A stretch of DNA of 64,000 bases from Sessilibacter corallicola (GTDB lineage: Bacteria; Pseudomonadota; Gammaproteobacteria; Pseudomonadales; Cellvibrionaceae): NCBI RefSeq assembly GCF_021290925.1, contig NZ_JAJSLX010000002.1, positions 523,001 to 587,000 of the forward strand, in the 5' to 3' direction. Shown in pieces: positions 47,272 through 56,485 of this stretch (its first letter is position 1; each line of letters begins with the position of its first letter). Under the pieces are notes generated by a model. That model was not told the origin of the DNA and searched no databases. It saw only the letters and a program-made list of their open reading frames with translations. A program made the position numbers and the translations under genes.

Positions 47272-47651
47272 ATCCACTACTTTGGAGAGTCCAGCACAGG
47301 GATGTGTTGCTTTTTGGTGGGGAACGTGAATTTCAACCGGCATCAACAGCGGCAACCTGTTAGATAACAGTTGATATCATCTCAATGCGGTAATTATTAA
47401 TACGGATGTTTTTAAATTGTGGTGTTTGAGGCAAGCCACCGTCAGTTATTTGAGAATCGCTGATGGTGGCTCTTGTTTGGGCTTTTGCGGATCTTTCAGT
47501 TTGCCTCAATTTCCGACTTTTTTACTGCGAAATACTTTTACTGCCAAATAATAGCCGCAAAAGAAATGTTTATCGCAAAAACAGCGTTAATTTGAAGTTG
47601 TTTTAATTAGAGACTCTTTTGATCCATAGAACTCTTTTGATCAAGGTTTTA
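47272..47651. other. Intergenic region with hairpin and 18-bp direct repeat
   Basis: An imperfect 12-bp stem (agccaccgtcag 47434-47445 / ctgatggtggct 47460-47471) could terminate the hsp20 transcript. Before the fnr 3' end, actcttttgatc occurs twice, 18 bases apart (47613 and 47631). Confidence 0.55.
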
Positions 47652-48404
47652 TTAAGCGGTGCCAGATGAGGCATCAAGTACGTGTTCCTCGTAGGTACAG
47701 TGAGTACCTGCAAGTTCACTCAAGCCAACCAGATCGATAATGGTGATGTCGCGCTGTGATACTTCGATAAGGCCTTCCTTTTGGAAGCGGCGTATTAGGC
47801 GGCTGACGGTCTCAATGGTGAGCCCTAAATAGTTGGCGATATCGGTGCGAGACATGGAAAGTCTGAAATGGGTAGCTGAATACCCGCGTTGTGAATAACG
47901 GCTCGAAATATTGATCAATAACGCGGCCAAACGGTCTTCTGCGGAGCGTTTACCCATCATTAATAGGAATTCATTGTTGCTTTGGATTTCAGCGGAAAAC
48001 AGATTGTAGAGCTGTTGCTGAAGTGCCGGTACTTTCTGAGAAAGCAGGTCTAATTGCGCTTGCGGTAAGAAGCATACACTGCTGGTTTCTAGTGCTTCGG
48101 CGAAACTGTTGTGTGTTTTGCCGTGATAGGCGTCAAATCCGAGTATTTCACCCGGAAATGAAAACTCAGTAATTTGGCTGTCGCCGTTAGTGGCGATAAC
48201 AACAGATTTGAAGCTACCAGAGCTGATGGCGAATAAACCTTCGAAATGGTCGCCAGTGTGGTACAGCGTTTCCCCTGCATGGAGCACTCGTTTTTGCTGC
48301 ACGACGCCTTCGAGCTGTCCGATATCTTCACTGGACAACGTATGAGGCAGACAAAATTTACTTACTGCGCAATTGCTGCAACGAACGTATGAGGTAACAG
48401 TCAT
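47652..48404 (-). CDS. fnr: FNR/Anr-type oxygen-sensing transcriptional regulator
   Basis: This CRP-fold regulator of 250 residues has four cluster cysteines: Cys9, Cys12, Cys18 and Cys111. Their spacing equals that of E. coli FNR (20, 23, 29, 122), so it should carry an oxygen-labile 4Fe-4S cluster. The C-terminal helix-turn-helix contains the DNA-contact string ETVSRLIRRFQKEGLI with the E--SR of FNR. It activates anaerobic genes and senses oxygen loss. hemN, a usual target, lies on the same strand upstream. A near-consensus FNR box at 48577-48590 suggests autoregulation. Confidence 0.93.
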   Translation of the reverse strand: MTVTSYVRCSNCAVSKFCLPHTLSSEDIGQLEGVVQQKRVLHAGETLYHTGDHFEGLFAISSGSFKSVVIATNGDSQITEFSFPGEILGFDAYHGKTHNSFAEALETSSVCFLPQAQLDLLSQKVPALQQQLYNLFSAEIQSNNEFLLMMGKRSAEDRLAALLINISSRYSQRGYSATHFRLSMSRTDIANYLGLTIETVSRLIRRFQKEGLIEVSQRDITIIDLVGLSELAGTHCTYEEHVLDASSGTA

Positions 48405-49073
48405 GAGGGCCTTCCTACCGAAATTTGCCCGGTAAAAATTTCTGGGTGTACCGGGTGTGCATAGTTTTAAATCTACGAATTAGAAATATACGGTATTCAC
48501 CTTTATTGGTCGACCGTATTAACGAATTATTCGAAATTTAATCCATATTGTCTTACTAAATTACTAGGTTGTTGCCTTGATATTCAACAACTTGTCGTCA
48601 AAATTTTCATCGTTGTGGAACGATCTGTGTACTGACTGGCGGATCTCGACAAACTTCTTAATCTGCATATATCGCTAATCGTATTAACGCGATTAGCGTT
48701 TATCTATCGTGCTTATAAAGCAAGATCAAATCATAAAATATAAATGTTTGCTCAGCACCTGCCTGATAAAAACCTAGACTTTGGTAAAAGCAAAATTGCA
48801 TAGCTGCTATTTTTTGTTCTTAGGTTTCCGTTTGTTCTTGCTGTTGTTGGGTTTCTATCAGGCATACCCTGCAGGTAATAACCCAGTAATACTGTCAGTA
48901 TTATCACCAGTATTTTGTTTTAGCCGTTTTGGTTAAATTGACTAACCTACCGGTTAAGCCACTGAGCGTAAAGCTTGTATTACTAATATTAAATTAAGAA
49001 TATTTTGTTTTACCGATTTGAAATATTCAGATAATTTTATATTCCATCTAGCTGAAATTTTTGTTCAATACAG
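48405..49073. other. Gene-free region between hemN and fnr, rich in dyads
   Basis: About 670 bases without an ORF. Inverted repeats include gttgttg/caacaac (48568-48591), cgctaatcg/cgattagcg (48673-48698), gcctgata/tatcaggc (48771-48863, long loop) and taatactg/cagtatta (48887-48903). The first overlaps the FNR-like site. A structured small RNA or a complex regulatory region is possible. Confidence 0.5.
48577..48590. promoter_or_regulatory. Candidate FNR box upstream of fnr
   Basis: TTGAT-ATTC-AACAA matches TTGAT-N4-ATCAA at nine of ten conserved positions. It lies about 175 bases upstream of the fnr start. Confidence 0.45.
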
Positions 49074-50438
49074 CTAGGTATTGTGGGTTTGCCAATGACC
49101 TTGGAAAACGGTTGCTAACTGGTTGGCAACCCACTGGCCGGAGGTTGTCAATTTTAGTTCGTGATCGTTATTGATCAATAACTGTTTACCAAAAGTTTCC
49201 TGAATGGTTTCAAGTTCGTTGGCAAAGTAAGTATCAAAATTTTGTTTCCAGCGTGCCTGAAAAGCTTCTTTGTCGATTTCTTCATTGCACAGCAATTTTA
49301 AGGTGATATCGCGACGAATCTGGTCGTCCAAACTCAACGCTGTGCCACGGTATACCGCGTGACCTTGTGTGCGAACCTGCTTGGTGTAGTTTCTCAAACT
49401 GAGCTGGTTTTGCCAAATTGCTGACGGCGTTGTTGATACGGCCGATAAACCAAAGCCCAACACAGTATCTGACGGCTCTTTGCTGTAGCCGCGATAGGTC
49501 CAGTGAATGCGTCCTTTTTTGGTCGCGTCCGATAGCGGGTCTTCATTGTGGACAAAGCAATTGCTGCCAACGGCGTGAAAGCCAATTTCCTTGAGATGGC
49601 TGACCGCAAATTCTTGCATGTCTTGGATGGCTTTCTCTGACGGTAAGGTGTCGCTGTCAATCGATTGCTGAGATTTGAAGATCTTTGGATTGTGGGAATA
49701 TCGCTGTAAGACAATACGCGATGGCGCCAGTCGCAGAATTTGCTTCAAGCTGTTGGAAAAAGTAATAACCGACTGTTCTGGTAAACCATAGGTCATGTCG
49801 ATACTGATCGAATGAATTCCCTGAGCCCTTGCGATGGACGCCGATTGTTTGATGCGCTCAAACGAGTATTTGCGATTAATGGCTTGTTGAACGTCGTTGC
49901 TAAAATCTTCAAAGCCAAAATGCAGGCGATTAAAGCCCAGGCTTTTTAGCAGTGAAATGATTTCGTGATCGACATTGCGTGGATCAACTTCTATGCAGTA
50001 ATCGCGATCGATTGATTTATTGGTTCCAAAGGCGCCTTCAACGGCCAGCATGACACGACGCAAATCGTCGGCCAGTAAAAATGTGGGCGTTCCTCCACCG
50101 ACATAAAGTTGATTGGGTGCCGGAAATTCTTTGTTCTGTGCTTTTAATGCGTCGCGATACCATTGTATTTCTTGCCGTAAAAATTCGGCGTATTGCGCCG
50201 CCAGCCCGTATTGTCGTGTCACGACAATATTGCAGTTGCAAAAATTGCATAATTCTTTGCAAAACGGGATGTGTATATTAATGGCGGGAGTCTGGCTGAA
50301 ATTTAGGTACTCTGATAACGCTTCGTGGGAAAAATCCAGTTCGCTAAACGTTTCTATTGGCGGATAGGGAGACAGGCGCGACTGAAACGATTCAAGTCTA
50401 GTTAACAAGTCTGAATTTGTAGAAGTGTGTGCAGGCAT
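49074..50438 (-). CDS. hemN: Oxygen-independent coproporphyrinogen III oxidase HemN
   Basis: The 454-residue radical SAM enzyme carries the cluster motif HIPFCKELCNFCNC with Cys60, Cys64 and Cys67 (CxxxCxxC) and the HemN-specific extra Cys69. YVGGGTPTFL binds SAM, and NRLHFGFEDFSNDVQQAINR follows as in bona fide HemN. It decarboxylates coproporphyrinogen III without oxygen for haem synthesis. ATG 50438 gives the length of E. coli HemN (457); a TTG at 50504 is unlikely. A class II FNR-activated promoter lies upstream. Confidence 0.95.
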   Translation of the reverse strand: MPAHTSTNSDLLTRLESFQSRLSPYPPIETFSELDFSHEALSEYLNFSQTPAINIHIPFCKELCNFCNCNIVVTRQYGLAAQYAEFLRQEIQWYRDALKAQNKEFPAPNQLYVGGGTPTFLLADDLRRVMLAVEGAFGTNKSIDRDYCIEVDPRNVDHEIISLLKSLGFNRLHFGFEDFSNDVQQAINRKYSFERIKQSASIARAQGIHSISIDMTYGLPEQSVITFSNSLKQILRLAPSRIVLQRYSHNPKIFKSQQSIDSDTLPSEKAIQDMQEFAVSHLKEIGFHAVGSNCFVHNEDPLSDATKKGRIHWTYRGYSKEPSDTVLGFGLSAVSTTPSAIWQNQLSLRNYTKQVRTQGHAVYRGTALSLDDQIRRDITLKLLCNEEIDKEAFQARWKQNFDTYFANELETIQETFGKQLLINNDHELKLTTSGQWVANQLATVFQGHWQTHNT

Positions 50439-50588
50439 AAACCCGAGTTCTCTTTCATTAGTTTTGATCGTTGTTAATTTCACCAAAACGTTTTTATTGC
50501 TCAATCTTCATCAGACATTTGGTTCTGGTTTGTTAACTAAAAAGCAAATCAGTCTCTTCAATTTGGCCTGGATCAACCAAGGAGCAAC

Positions 50589-50627
50589 TCTATAGTTCTC
50601 TTAGAATTTTGGGTTGATATGAATCAA
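50589..50627 (-). promoter_or_regulatory. FNR-activated promoter of hemN
   Basis: A perfect FNR box, TTGAT-ATGA-ATCAA (50614-50627), lies upstream of a TATAGA -10 on the minus strand (50594-50589). The box centre is about 29 bases from the -10, near the -41.5 position of class II sites. hemN begins at 50438. Confidence 0.7.
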
Positions 50628-50781
50628 GAGCAAACGGCTGAACGGGTCGTAAAGTTATCACGAAATGGAAACAAACTTCTGAAGACGCACTTTGCTTCAC
50701 GCCGGTTTGAATGAATTTTTCCACGTATTTTAAACGCACGGTCTCCCCGAAATTAATATAAATAGCCTTAGGAGAAATCAC

Positions 50782-50925
50782 ATGTATTTAGACGATGTTA
50801 TTATTGCCGGTATTATCACTGTATTAGCCACTTGTGTTGTATTGGGCTACGCGTTGAAACACATTATTCAACACGTTCGTAAAGAAATTAAAAAGTCAGA
50901 AGAGGCAAGCACGTCTCAAAGTTAA
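50782..50925 (+). CDS. Small single-span membrane protein (47 aa)
   Basis: The frame encodes MYLDDVIIAGIITVLATCVVLGY then a basic, polar tail (KHIIQHVRKEIKKSEEASTSQS). One transmembrane helix covers about residues 6-24. A strong AGGAGA Shine-Dalgarno lies eight bases before ATG 50782. It is divergent from hemN with the FNR box between them, so it may share anaerobic control; its distance from the box (155 bases) leaves this uncertain. No family is recognised. Confidence 0.65.
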   Translation: MYLDDVIIAGIITVLATCVVLGYALKHIIQHVRKEIKKSEEASTSQS

Positions 50926-51173
50926 AACGTTTCAGAACGAACGTTGTGCTGTGTTGCCACTGATGGCGGGTTTGAGTGAAGGCGATTTGCGCGAGTTGTA
51001 GATAAGAGCTTTGAATCTTTTTATTTGAAGCTTTTATTCGAGAGTTATTAACCCCGGTAATGGGTTAATTAGAGGCTTTTTAGGTTTTATATTATTAGGT
51101 TTAATATAAAAGTACTCAATGTAAAAGTGCTTTTTATAAAGGTATCAATGTAAGCGCTAATATCAGTGCCGAC
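50926..51173. other. Intergenic stretch before the shared terminator
   Basis: AT-rich DNA after the small membrane protein. No gene seen. Confidence 0.4.
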
Positions 51174-51202
51174 AAAAAGAATCCTGAACTGGGATTCTTT
51201 TT
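51174..51202. terminator. Bidirectional terminator downstream of the amidohydrolase
   Basis: Perfect 11-bp stem aaaaagaatcc / ggattcttttt with a 7-base loop between convergent transcripts; a T-run follows on both strands. It lies 25 bases past the amidohydrolase stop. Confidence 0.85.
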
Positions 51203-51226
51203 ATCGTTGAGGCATTGAATTGGAAT

Positions 51227-52660
51227 TTACGGTTGTGCCTTAACCTCAGCTATTTTTTTAGCGATGGCTTTCGAATAGTGTTCAACTTTGGGTAACAGCT
51301 TAGCTGCATCGATGTTAACGACTTCGCCGTTTTCCATAACAATGTTACCGTCAATAATGCTGGTTACCACTTGGTCAGAATTAATAACGTAGGTTAAGTG
51401 CGAAAAAACGTCGTAAATAGGTCGTGATTTCACATCGCTAATATCGATTTGAATCATGTCAGCGGCCAGCCCTGATTTTAACTGCCCAATTTTTTGCTCC
51501 ATTCGAATGGCTTTCGCGCCGCTGCTGGTTGCTAGCTTAACGGAATCGATGGCTGGTAACTTGGTGGGGTCGTAGGAAACCAGTTTCTGCATTAAAGCAG
51601 CCATGCGAATTTCTTGAAATAAATCCAGATCATTATTACTGGCGGCGCCATCGGTGCCTAAACCAACGTTCACGCCAGCGGCCAGCATTTCAGGTACAGG
51701 CGATAATCCCGAACTGAGTTTTGCGTTGGAGGTTGGGTTGTGAATGGCCCCTAGTTTAGACGTGCGAATTTTATTGTATTCGTTGGTTTCAGGGTGAACC
51801 ATGTGTGCGCCGATAATCCAATTGTCTCCCAGCATTGCCAACACGTGTGAAACGGGTGTGTTTTGGTAGCGTTCTTCAATAATTGCTTTTTCATTGCGGG
51901 TCTCTGCAATATGGATTGAAATGGGCACACTCAGCTTGCGAGCGGCTTCGCCAACTTCTTGTAGGTTTTCAGGTTTGATGGTGTAGGGCGCGTGTGGGCC
52001 AAATCCAGGGATGATACGCGGATGTTTGTCTTTCCAGGTATTGACGTATTTTACTCCAGCGGCAAAAGAATCATCCCAGCCTTTAAACCCTGGACTTGGG
52101 TAATCGATCATGGGTGCGGTTAAAATTGCTCTCATACCGCAATCGACCATTACCTGAGCGATAACTTCAGGATAAAAATACATATCTACGATGGTGGTTG
52201 TGCCGGTTTTAATTAATTCATAACACGCCAATTCTGCACCGACTTTCACAAATTCTGGCGATACAAATTCGTTTTCAAATGGAAAAACGTACTTCGTTAA
52301 CCACGCCATTAATTCCAAATCGTCAGACATTCCTCGAAACAATGTCATAGCAGTATGGGTGTGCGCATTAATCAACCCTGGCATGACAATTTTATTGGTG
52401 CCGTCAATGTAATGCGTCGCAGTGTATTTTTCGCTAATAACCGACTGCTCATCAACGGCAACAATGGTATTGCCCGCGATTGCCACAGAACCTTGGTTAA
52501 TCAACAATTGTTCTTCGTTCATGGTGACAACGTAATCACCGGATACAATGAAATCTACAGACTCTTTGGCGTGGCTGTGATTTGAGGCGGCCAAAAAAGA
52601 AATACCCAGCGCGGAGGCCGTAAATTTTAATGTTGAACATAGAGATCGAAAATACTTCAC
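51227..52660 (-). CDS. Exported amidohydrolase of the SAH/MTA deaminase family
   Basis: The 477-residue protein has a signal peptide (about residues 1-31, LKFTASALGISFLAASNHSHA). The metal-binding HTH motif is at 100-102 (INAHTHTAM). IPGFGPHAPYTI, SIHIAET, GAHMVHP and LGTDGAASNNDLDLFQEI supply the other metal and substrate residues of the ATZ/TRZ-like deaminase branch (MtaD, SsnA). An exported version is unusual since most members are cytosolic. It probably deaminates an adenine- or guanine-type compound in the periplasm. The next gene upstream (52674-53309) is 13 bases away on the same strand, so they form an operon. Confidence 0.85.
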   Translation of the reverse strand: MKYFRSLCSTLKFTASALGISFLAASNHSHAKESVDFIVSGDYVVTMNEEQLLINQGSVAIAGNTIVAVDEQSVISEKYTATHYIDGTNKIVMPGLINAHTHTAMTLFRGMSDDLELMAWLTKYVFPFENEFVSPEFVKVGAELACYELIKTGTTTIVDMYFYPEVIAQVMVDCGMRAILTAPMIDYPSPGFKGWDDSFAAGVKYVNTWKDKHPRIIPGFGPHAPYTIKPENLQEVGEAARKLSVPISIHIAETRNEKAIIEERYQNTPVSHVLAMLGDNWIIGAHMVHPETNEYNKIRTSKLGAIHNPTSNAKLSSGLSPVPEMLAAGVNVGLGTDGAASNNDLDLFQEIRMAALMQKLVSYDPTKLPAIDSVKLATSSGAKAIRMEQKIGQLKSGLAADMIQIDISDVKSRPIYDVFSHLTYVINSDQVVTSIIDGNIVMENGEVVNIDAAKLLPKVEHYSKAIAKKIAEVKAQP

Positions 52661-52673
52661 TGCAAAACCTTGT

Positions 52674-53309
52674 TTAATGTTTACTGAACTGATTGATAAC
52701 GTCTGCGTGTTGAGGGAATTGTGCCAACAATTCTTGTTTTACCCCTAACGACATGTCTTTAAAGTCAAAACCCGGTGCGACTGCTTCGCTGATTAATCCG
52801 TAGTTGCCGGTTTCTAAATGCGATGCTTTCCAAGTGCCGCCTTTAACAACAAGTTGGAGCTGTTCCCCCGCTAACGGATTGTTGCCCATTCGAACCACTT
52901 CGAGTTCGCCGTTTTCGTGAATCAGGTAATAAGTGATTGGCGAACCGAGATGATAATAGTGAATGATGTCGGATTTATTGTGGTGCCAATGGCCAACGGC
53001 GGAATCCTGTGTTAGAAGATAATAAATAGAGGTCAGCAAAAATCGCTCACCCTCTGCTGTGTTGAGTTTATCTCGGTGGTCTGCTTGGTAGGTTCTACGA
53101 TAATAACCGCCTTCAATATGCGGCTCTAAATTAAGCGTTTTTACCAGTGCTTGGATCGATAAATCATTTTCGGATACGTCAGTCATAGTGGTTGTCGCCG
53201 ATTCATCGGAAGAAAATGGTGTCTGTGAGGTTTCTGAAAACGCAGTTTGTTGTGAAATCAAAAGTAACGCACCTAAAATAATGCTGATAGGGTTGATATG
53301 GTGTGACAT
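52674..53309 (-). CDS. Exported DUF985-type cupin protein
   Basis: A signal peptide (MSHHINPISIILGALLLISQQTAFSE) is followed by the DUF985 cupin core: LVKTLNLEPHIEGGYYRRTYQ, SAVGHWHHNKSDIIHYYHLG and KGGTWKASHLETGNYGLISEAVAPGFDFKDM. Metal-binding His residues lie in HWHHNKSD. DUF985 proteins otherwise lack signals as a rule; function is unknown. TTG 53324 is an alternative start, but AAAGG sits seven bases before ATG 53309. It precedes the exported amidohydrolase in the same operon, suggesting a shared periplasmic substrate. Confidence 0.82.
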   Translation of the reverse strand: MSHHINPISIILGALLLISQQTAFSETSQTPFSSDESATTTMTDVSENDLSIQALVKTLNLEPHIEGGYYRRTYQADHRDKLNTAEGERFLLTSIYYLLTQDSAVGHWHHNKSDIIHYYHLGSPITYYLIHENGELEVVRMGNNPLAGEQLQLVVKGGTWKASHLETGNYGLISEAVAPGFDFKDMSLGVKQELLAQFPQHADVINQFSKH

Positions 53310-53461
53310 AAGTTTGCCTTTCAAATTTAGGAGTTATTAATGGATGATTTTTTAGGTTTGTTTTCTCAGATTTTTTCTCTTAATTTTCTTCTTTCTTTTA
53401 ATTCTTAGTTTTTTGGTTTTTCTCAGATAGATATTTTATAGAGTTGGAAATAAGCACAACA

Positions 53462-53848
53462 TTAAATCCATGCTTGGTTTTCTTGAGCAACGGTAACGTC
53501 GGTTTTGTGCTCGCCAGTGTGTTCCGTGCTTGCCGGTTCAATCATTAAAAAGTGGGTATCATCTTCGGCGATGGGGCAATGTTCAACGCCTTTGGGAACT
53601 ACGAATAATTCCCCTGGGTTCAATTCAATGGCTTCTAGTTCAGAATTTTCTTGTCGAAGTTTAATCGTGAGTTTGCCTTTAACCACCAAAAATAATTCAT
53701 CTTCATTTTTGTGCGCATGCCAAATAAGTTCACCGCTGCCTTTGGCCAGTTTTACCAACTGACCGTTAGACTCGGCGATTATTTTTGGCGTCCATTGTTC
53801 TTCAAAATTGCTGAATTTCTCAGCCAGATTTATTTTTTTCATGGTCAT
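53462..53848 (-). CDS. Small cupin-domain protein
   Basis: The 128-residue single cupin barrel has GELIWHAHKNEDELFLVVKGKLTI (His-x-His and Glu, residues about 40-62) and VPKGVEHCPIAEDD with the second His. These residues form the usual metal site. The ligand is unknown. It is transcribed in the same direction as puuE, 64 bases downstream, and so probably belongs to the ureide cluster. ATG 53842 is an alternative start. Confidence 0.82.
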   Translation of the reverse strand: MTMKKINLAEKFSNFEEQWTPKIIAESNGQLVKLAKGSGELIWHAHKNEDELFLVVKGKLTIKLRQENSELEAIELNPGELFVVPKGVEHCPIAEDDTHFLMIEPASTEHTGEHKTDVTVAQENQAWI

Positions 53849-53912
53849 ATCAGGTTATGAAATGAATGTTAAAAAGTTATTTTGGGTTTAATCAAATATC
53901 TCTATCAATACA

Positions 53913-54821
53913 TTACGGTTTTGAGCTGTGGTGTTTATGCCAGTGTTCGGCAATCTCTAATCGGGTGCACACCCAAACGTTACTGTGACTTTGCACATAA
54001 TCCAAAAATCGCTTCAATGCCATTGCTCGTCCAGGTCGACCTACCAATCGACAATGGAGGCCCACGCTTAACATTTTGGGGGCATGTTCGCCTTCTTCGT
54101 AAAGAAAATCAAAACTGTCTTTTAAGTACGCAAAAAATTGATCGCCGCTGTTAAATCCTTGAGGCGTTGCAAAACGCATGTCGTTGCTGTCGAGCGTGTA
54201 GGGCACGGTTAGCAGGGGTTCGTCGAAGTCGTGACACCAATACGGTAAGTCGTCGGCGTAGGAGTCTGCGTGGTATTTAAAACCGCCGTATTCTGCCACT
54301 AATGCGCGGGTGTTGGGACTGTCGCGGCCAGTGTACCAACCCAGAGGCCGGCTGCCGGTTGCCTGAGTGTGAACGTCTACTGCTTTGGCGAGCATTTCTC
54401 GTTCGGCTTCTAGGCTCATGTCTTGGTAGTGAATCCACTTTAAACCGTGACAGGCAATTTCCCAGTTGGCTTTGAGCATAGCCTCGACGGCATCGGGATT
54501 TTTTAACAGTGCTTGGCCGACACCAAACACGGTAACCGGCATGTTGCGTTCGGTAAACAAACGATGCAATCGCCAGAAACCGGCTCGCGAGCCGTATTCG
54601 TAGATGGATTCCATACTCATATGGCGCTGGCCAGGATAGGCTTCGGCACCGACGATTTCCGACAAGAATTTTTCAGACGCAGGATCACCATCGAGAATGC
54701 AGTTTTCGCCACCTTCCTCGTAATTAATGACAAATTGCACCGCAATGCGGGCATTATTAGGCCAGTTAGGTTTGGGTGGCGTTTGTCCGTAGCCGATTAA
54801 GTCGCGAGTTAATTCTTTCAT
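53913..54821 (-). CDS. puuE: Allantoinase PuuE (polysaccharide-deacetylase type)
   Basis: The 302-residue NodB-type protein matches PuuE: MKELTRDLIGYGQTPPKPNWPNNARIAVQFVINYEEGGENCILDGDPASEKFLSE, then SMESIYEYGSRAGFWRLHRLF, ACHGLKWIHYQDM, GWYTGRDSPNTRALVAE and LPYWCHDFDEPLLTVPYTLDSNDMRF. These are diagnostic of the cofactor-independent allantoinase. It opens allantoin to allantoate. It is divergent from the purine permease-family gene at 55288. Its product feeds allantoate amidohydrolase at 62934. Confidence 0.95.
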   Translation of the reverse strand: MKELTRDLIGYGQTPPKPNWPNNARIAVQFVINYEEGGENCILDGDPASEKFLSEIVGAEAYPGQRHMSMESIYEYGSRAGFWRLHRLFTERNMPVTVFGVGQALLKNPDAVEAMLKANWEIACHGLKWIHYQDMSLEAEREMLAKAVDVHTQATGSRPLGWYTGRDSPNTRALVAEYGGFKYHADSYADDLPYWCHDFDEPLLTVPYTLDSNDMRFATPQGFNSGDQFFAYLKDSFDFLYEEGEHAPKMLSVGLHCRLVGRPGRAMALKRFLDYVQSHSNVWVCTRLEIAEHWHKHHSSKP

Positions 54822-55287
54822 AGAGCCTGTGTTTATGTTGGGTTAGATTTTAGCAATTTAGAATCTTTTTTGTGCGTCTTGACTGATCAGAGATTTAAAA
54901 TGCGCATTGGTGGTGCTTTTCGGTTTCTATTGGGCACTTTTTCATGAGTTATTCACAGTGATGTTCGTGTATGCTTTGATCCCAAATTATTAATCCCAAT
55001 AGACGATCATAAATAACGCTTAGGAATCTGTTTAACCCCAAAATGGTTTAGCTCAGGTTATGTCTGTGTTTTCAATATTCGCTTTCTTTATGAATGACCT
55101 GCGTTGAGTCATCGACTTTGGCTAAACCGAGTCAATACGTGCATTTAAGAGGTTATATCGAGTCATTTGGGCGTTGAATACGGGTTCCTTTACACTGTTG
55201 GGACGCAGTTTGCATTGCAAACAGCAAAATATTGACCAATTGGTTGGTTTTTAAGTTTATCAATCTAGAGTATCTGAGGATAGTTGC
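54822..55287. other. Divergent control region of the purine cluster
   Basis: About 465 bases between puuE and the NUP gene. It probably holds regulated promoters of both arms, but I could not identify an operator with confidence. Confidence 0.45.
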
Positions 55288-56403
55288 GTGAAATTATTGC
55301 ACCGAAAGTCACTTGTGCCAGCGGTAATTGTTGCCAGCGGTATTTTGTCGGCCTGTGGCTCAAAAGACCAAGCAGAACCAGCGGTGGTTTCCCCTGTTGT
55401 TGAAGCACCTGCACCAATCGAAGTTAAAGCCGTTGTTGTTACCATGTTTGAAATCGGTGAAGACTCAGGCGATACCGCAGGTGAATTCCAGTTGTGGAAA
55501 GAGCGTGAAGGGCTGAACACTCGCTTTGAATTCCCACAGTCATTCCACGACATTTACATGAACGAAGAAACCGGCGTGATGGGTATTGTCACCGGTATGG
55601 GTACCATGAAATCGACGTCTGCGGTAATGGCGTTGGGCTTAGATCCTCGTTTTGATTTCACCAACGCGTACTGGTTGGTTGCAGGTATTTCTGGTTTCGA
55701 TCCAGAAGACGCTTCTATTGGTTCGGTGGCTTGGGCGGAATACTTAGTCGATGGTGATTTCGGCCACGAAATCGATGCCCGAGAAATTCCCGAAGATTGG
55801 GACACAGGCTTTTTCCCGCTGTTCAGTGCCGGACCTTATCCTGAAAAACGTCCGCCAAATCAGGGCGAAATGTTCCAGATTAATGGTGAGCTAGCGAATT
55901 GGGCATTTGAAATGACCAAAGACATCGATTTGCCCGATGACCCTGCGGTCGCAGAAACTCGTGCGCATTTCACCGAGTATCCCAACGCTCAAAAACCGCC
56001 GTTTGTATTGAAAGGTGACAACTTAGCAGCGATGACATTCTGGCACGGCGAAATTTTAAATGAGTGGGCCAATCGCTGGGTGGATTACTGGTCTGAAGGC
56101 AAGGGTGAATTCGTATCCTCTGCGATGGAAGACACTGGTACTGCGCAATCTTTGTTTTATTTAGACCGCGCCGGAAAAGTTGACTACGATCGTTTTATGG
56201 TTATGCGCTCTGCCAGTAACTTTACCATTCCTGAGCCAGGAAAAACTGCGGTGGAAAGTTTGACCAGTGAAGGCGAAAGTTACGAAGGTTTGGGTTTATC
56301 CCTTGAAACCGCGCACATTGTTGGCAGTAAAGTCGTTCATGAAATCGTCAACAATTGGGACGTCTATAAACAACAGCTTCCTTACGAAGTTGAGAAAAAA
56401 TAA
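55288..56403 (+). CDS. Purine nucleoside permease (NUP) family lipoprotein
   Basis: The 371-residue protein has a lipoprotein signal with lipobox ILSAC (Cys23). The mature part shows the NUP pattern: VVVTMFEIGEDSGDTAGEFQLW, VGITGMGT-like GIVTGMGTMKSTSAVMALGLDPRFDFTNAYWLVAGISGFDPEDASIGSVAWAEYLVDGDFGHEID, FHE-like NDNLA and MEDTGT near the end. NUP proteins share ancestry with nucleoside phosphorylases. A periplasmic lipoprotein without permease partner could bind or cleave nucleosides. It begins with GTG 55288, and the adenine deaminase gene follows at 82 bases on the same strand. Confidence 0.88.
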   Translation: MKLLHRKSLVPAVIVASGILSACGSKDQAEPAVVSPVVEAPAPIEVKAVVVTMFEIGEDSGDTAGEFQLWKEREGLNTRFEFPQSFHDIYMNEETGVMGIVTGMGTMKSTSAVMALGLDPRFDFTNAYWLVAGISGFDPEDASIGSVAWAEYLVDGDFGHEIDAREIPEDWDTGFFPLFSAGPYPEKRPPNQGEMFQINGELANWAFEMTKDIDLPDDPAVAETRAHFTEYPNAQKPPFVLKGDNLAAMTFWHGEILNEWANRWVDYWSEGKGEFVSSAMEDTGTAQSLFYLDRAGKVDYDRFMVMRSASNFTIPEPGKTAVESLTSEGESYEGLGLSLETAHIVGSKVVHEIVNNWDVYKQQLPYEVEKK

Positions 56404-56485
56404 AAACCTGTTTAATGAAGGCTCAGTAAACGCAAGTTTTCTGAGCCAAGTGCAGAATTTAATACTAATTACATGAGAACAAACC

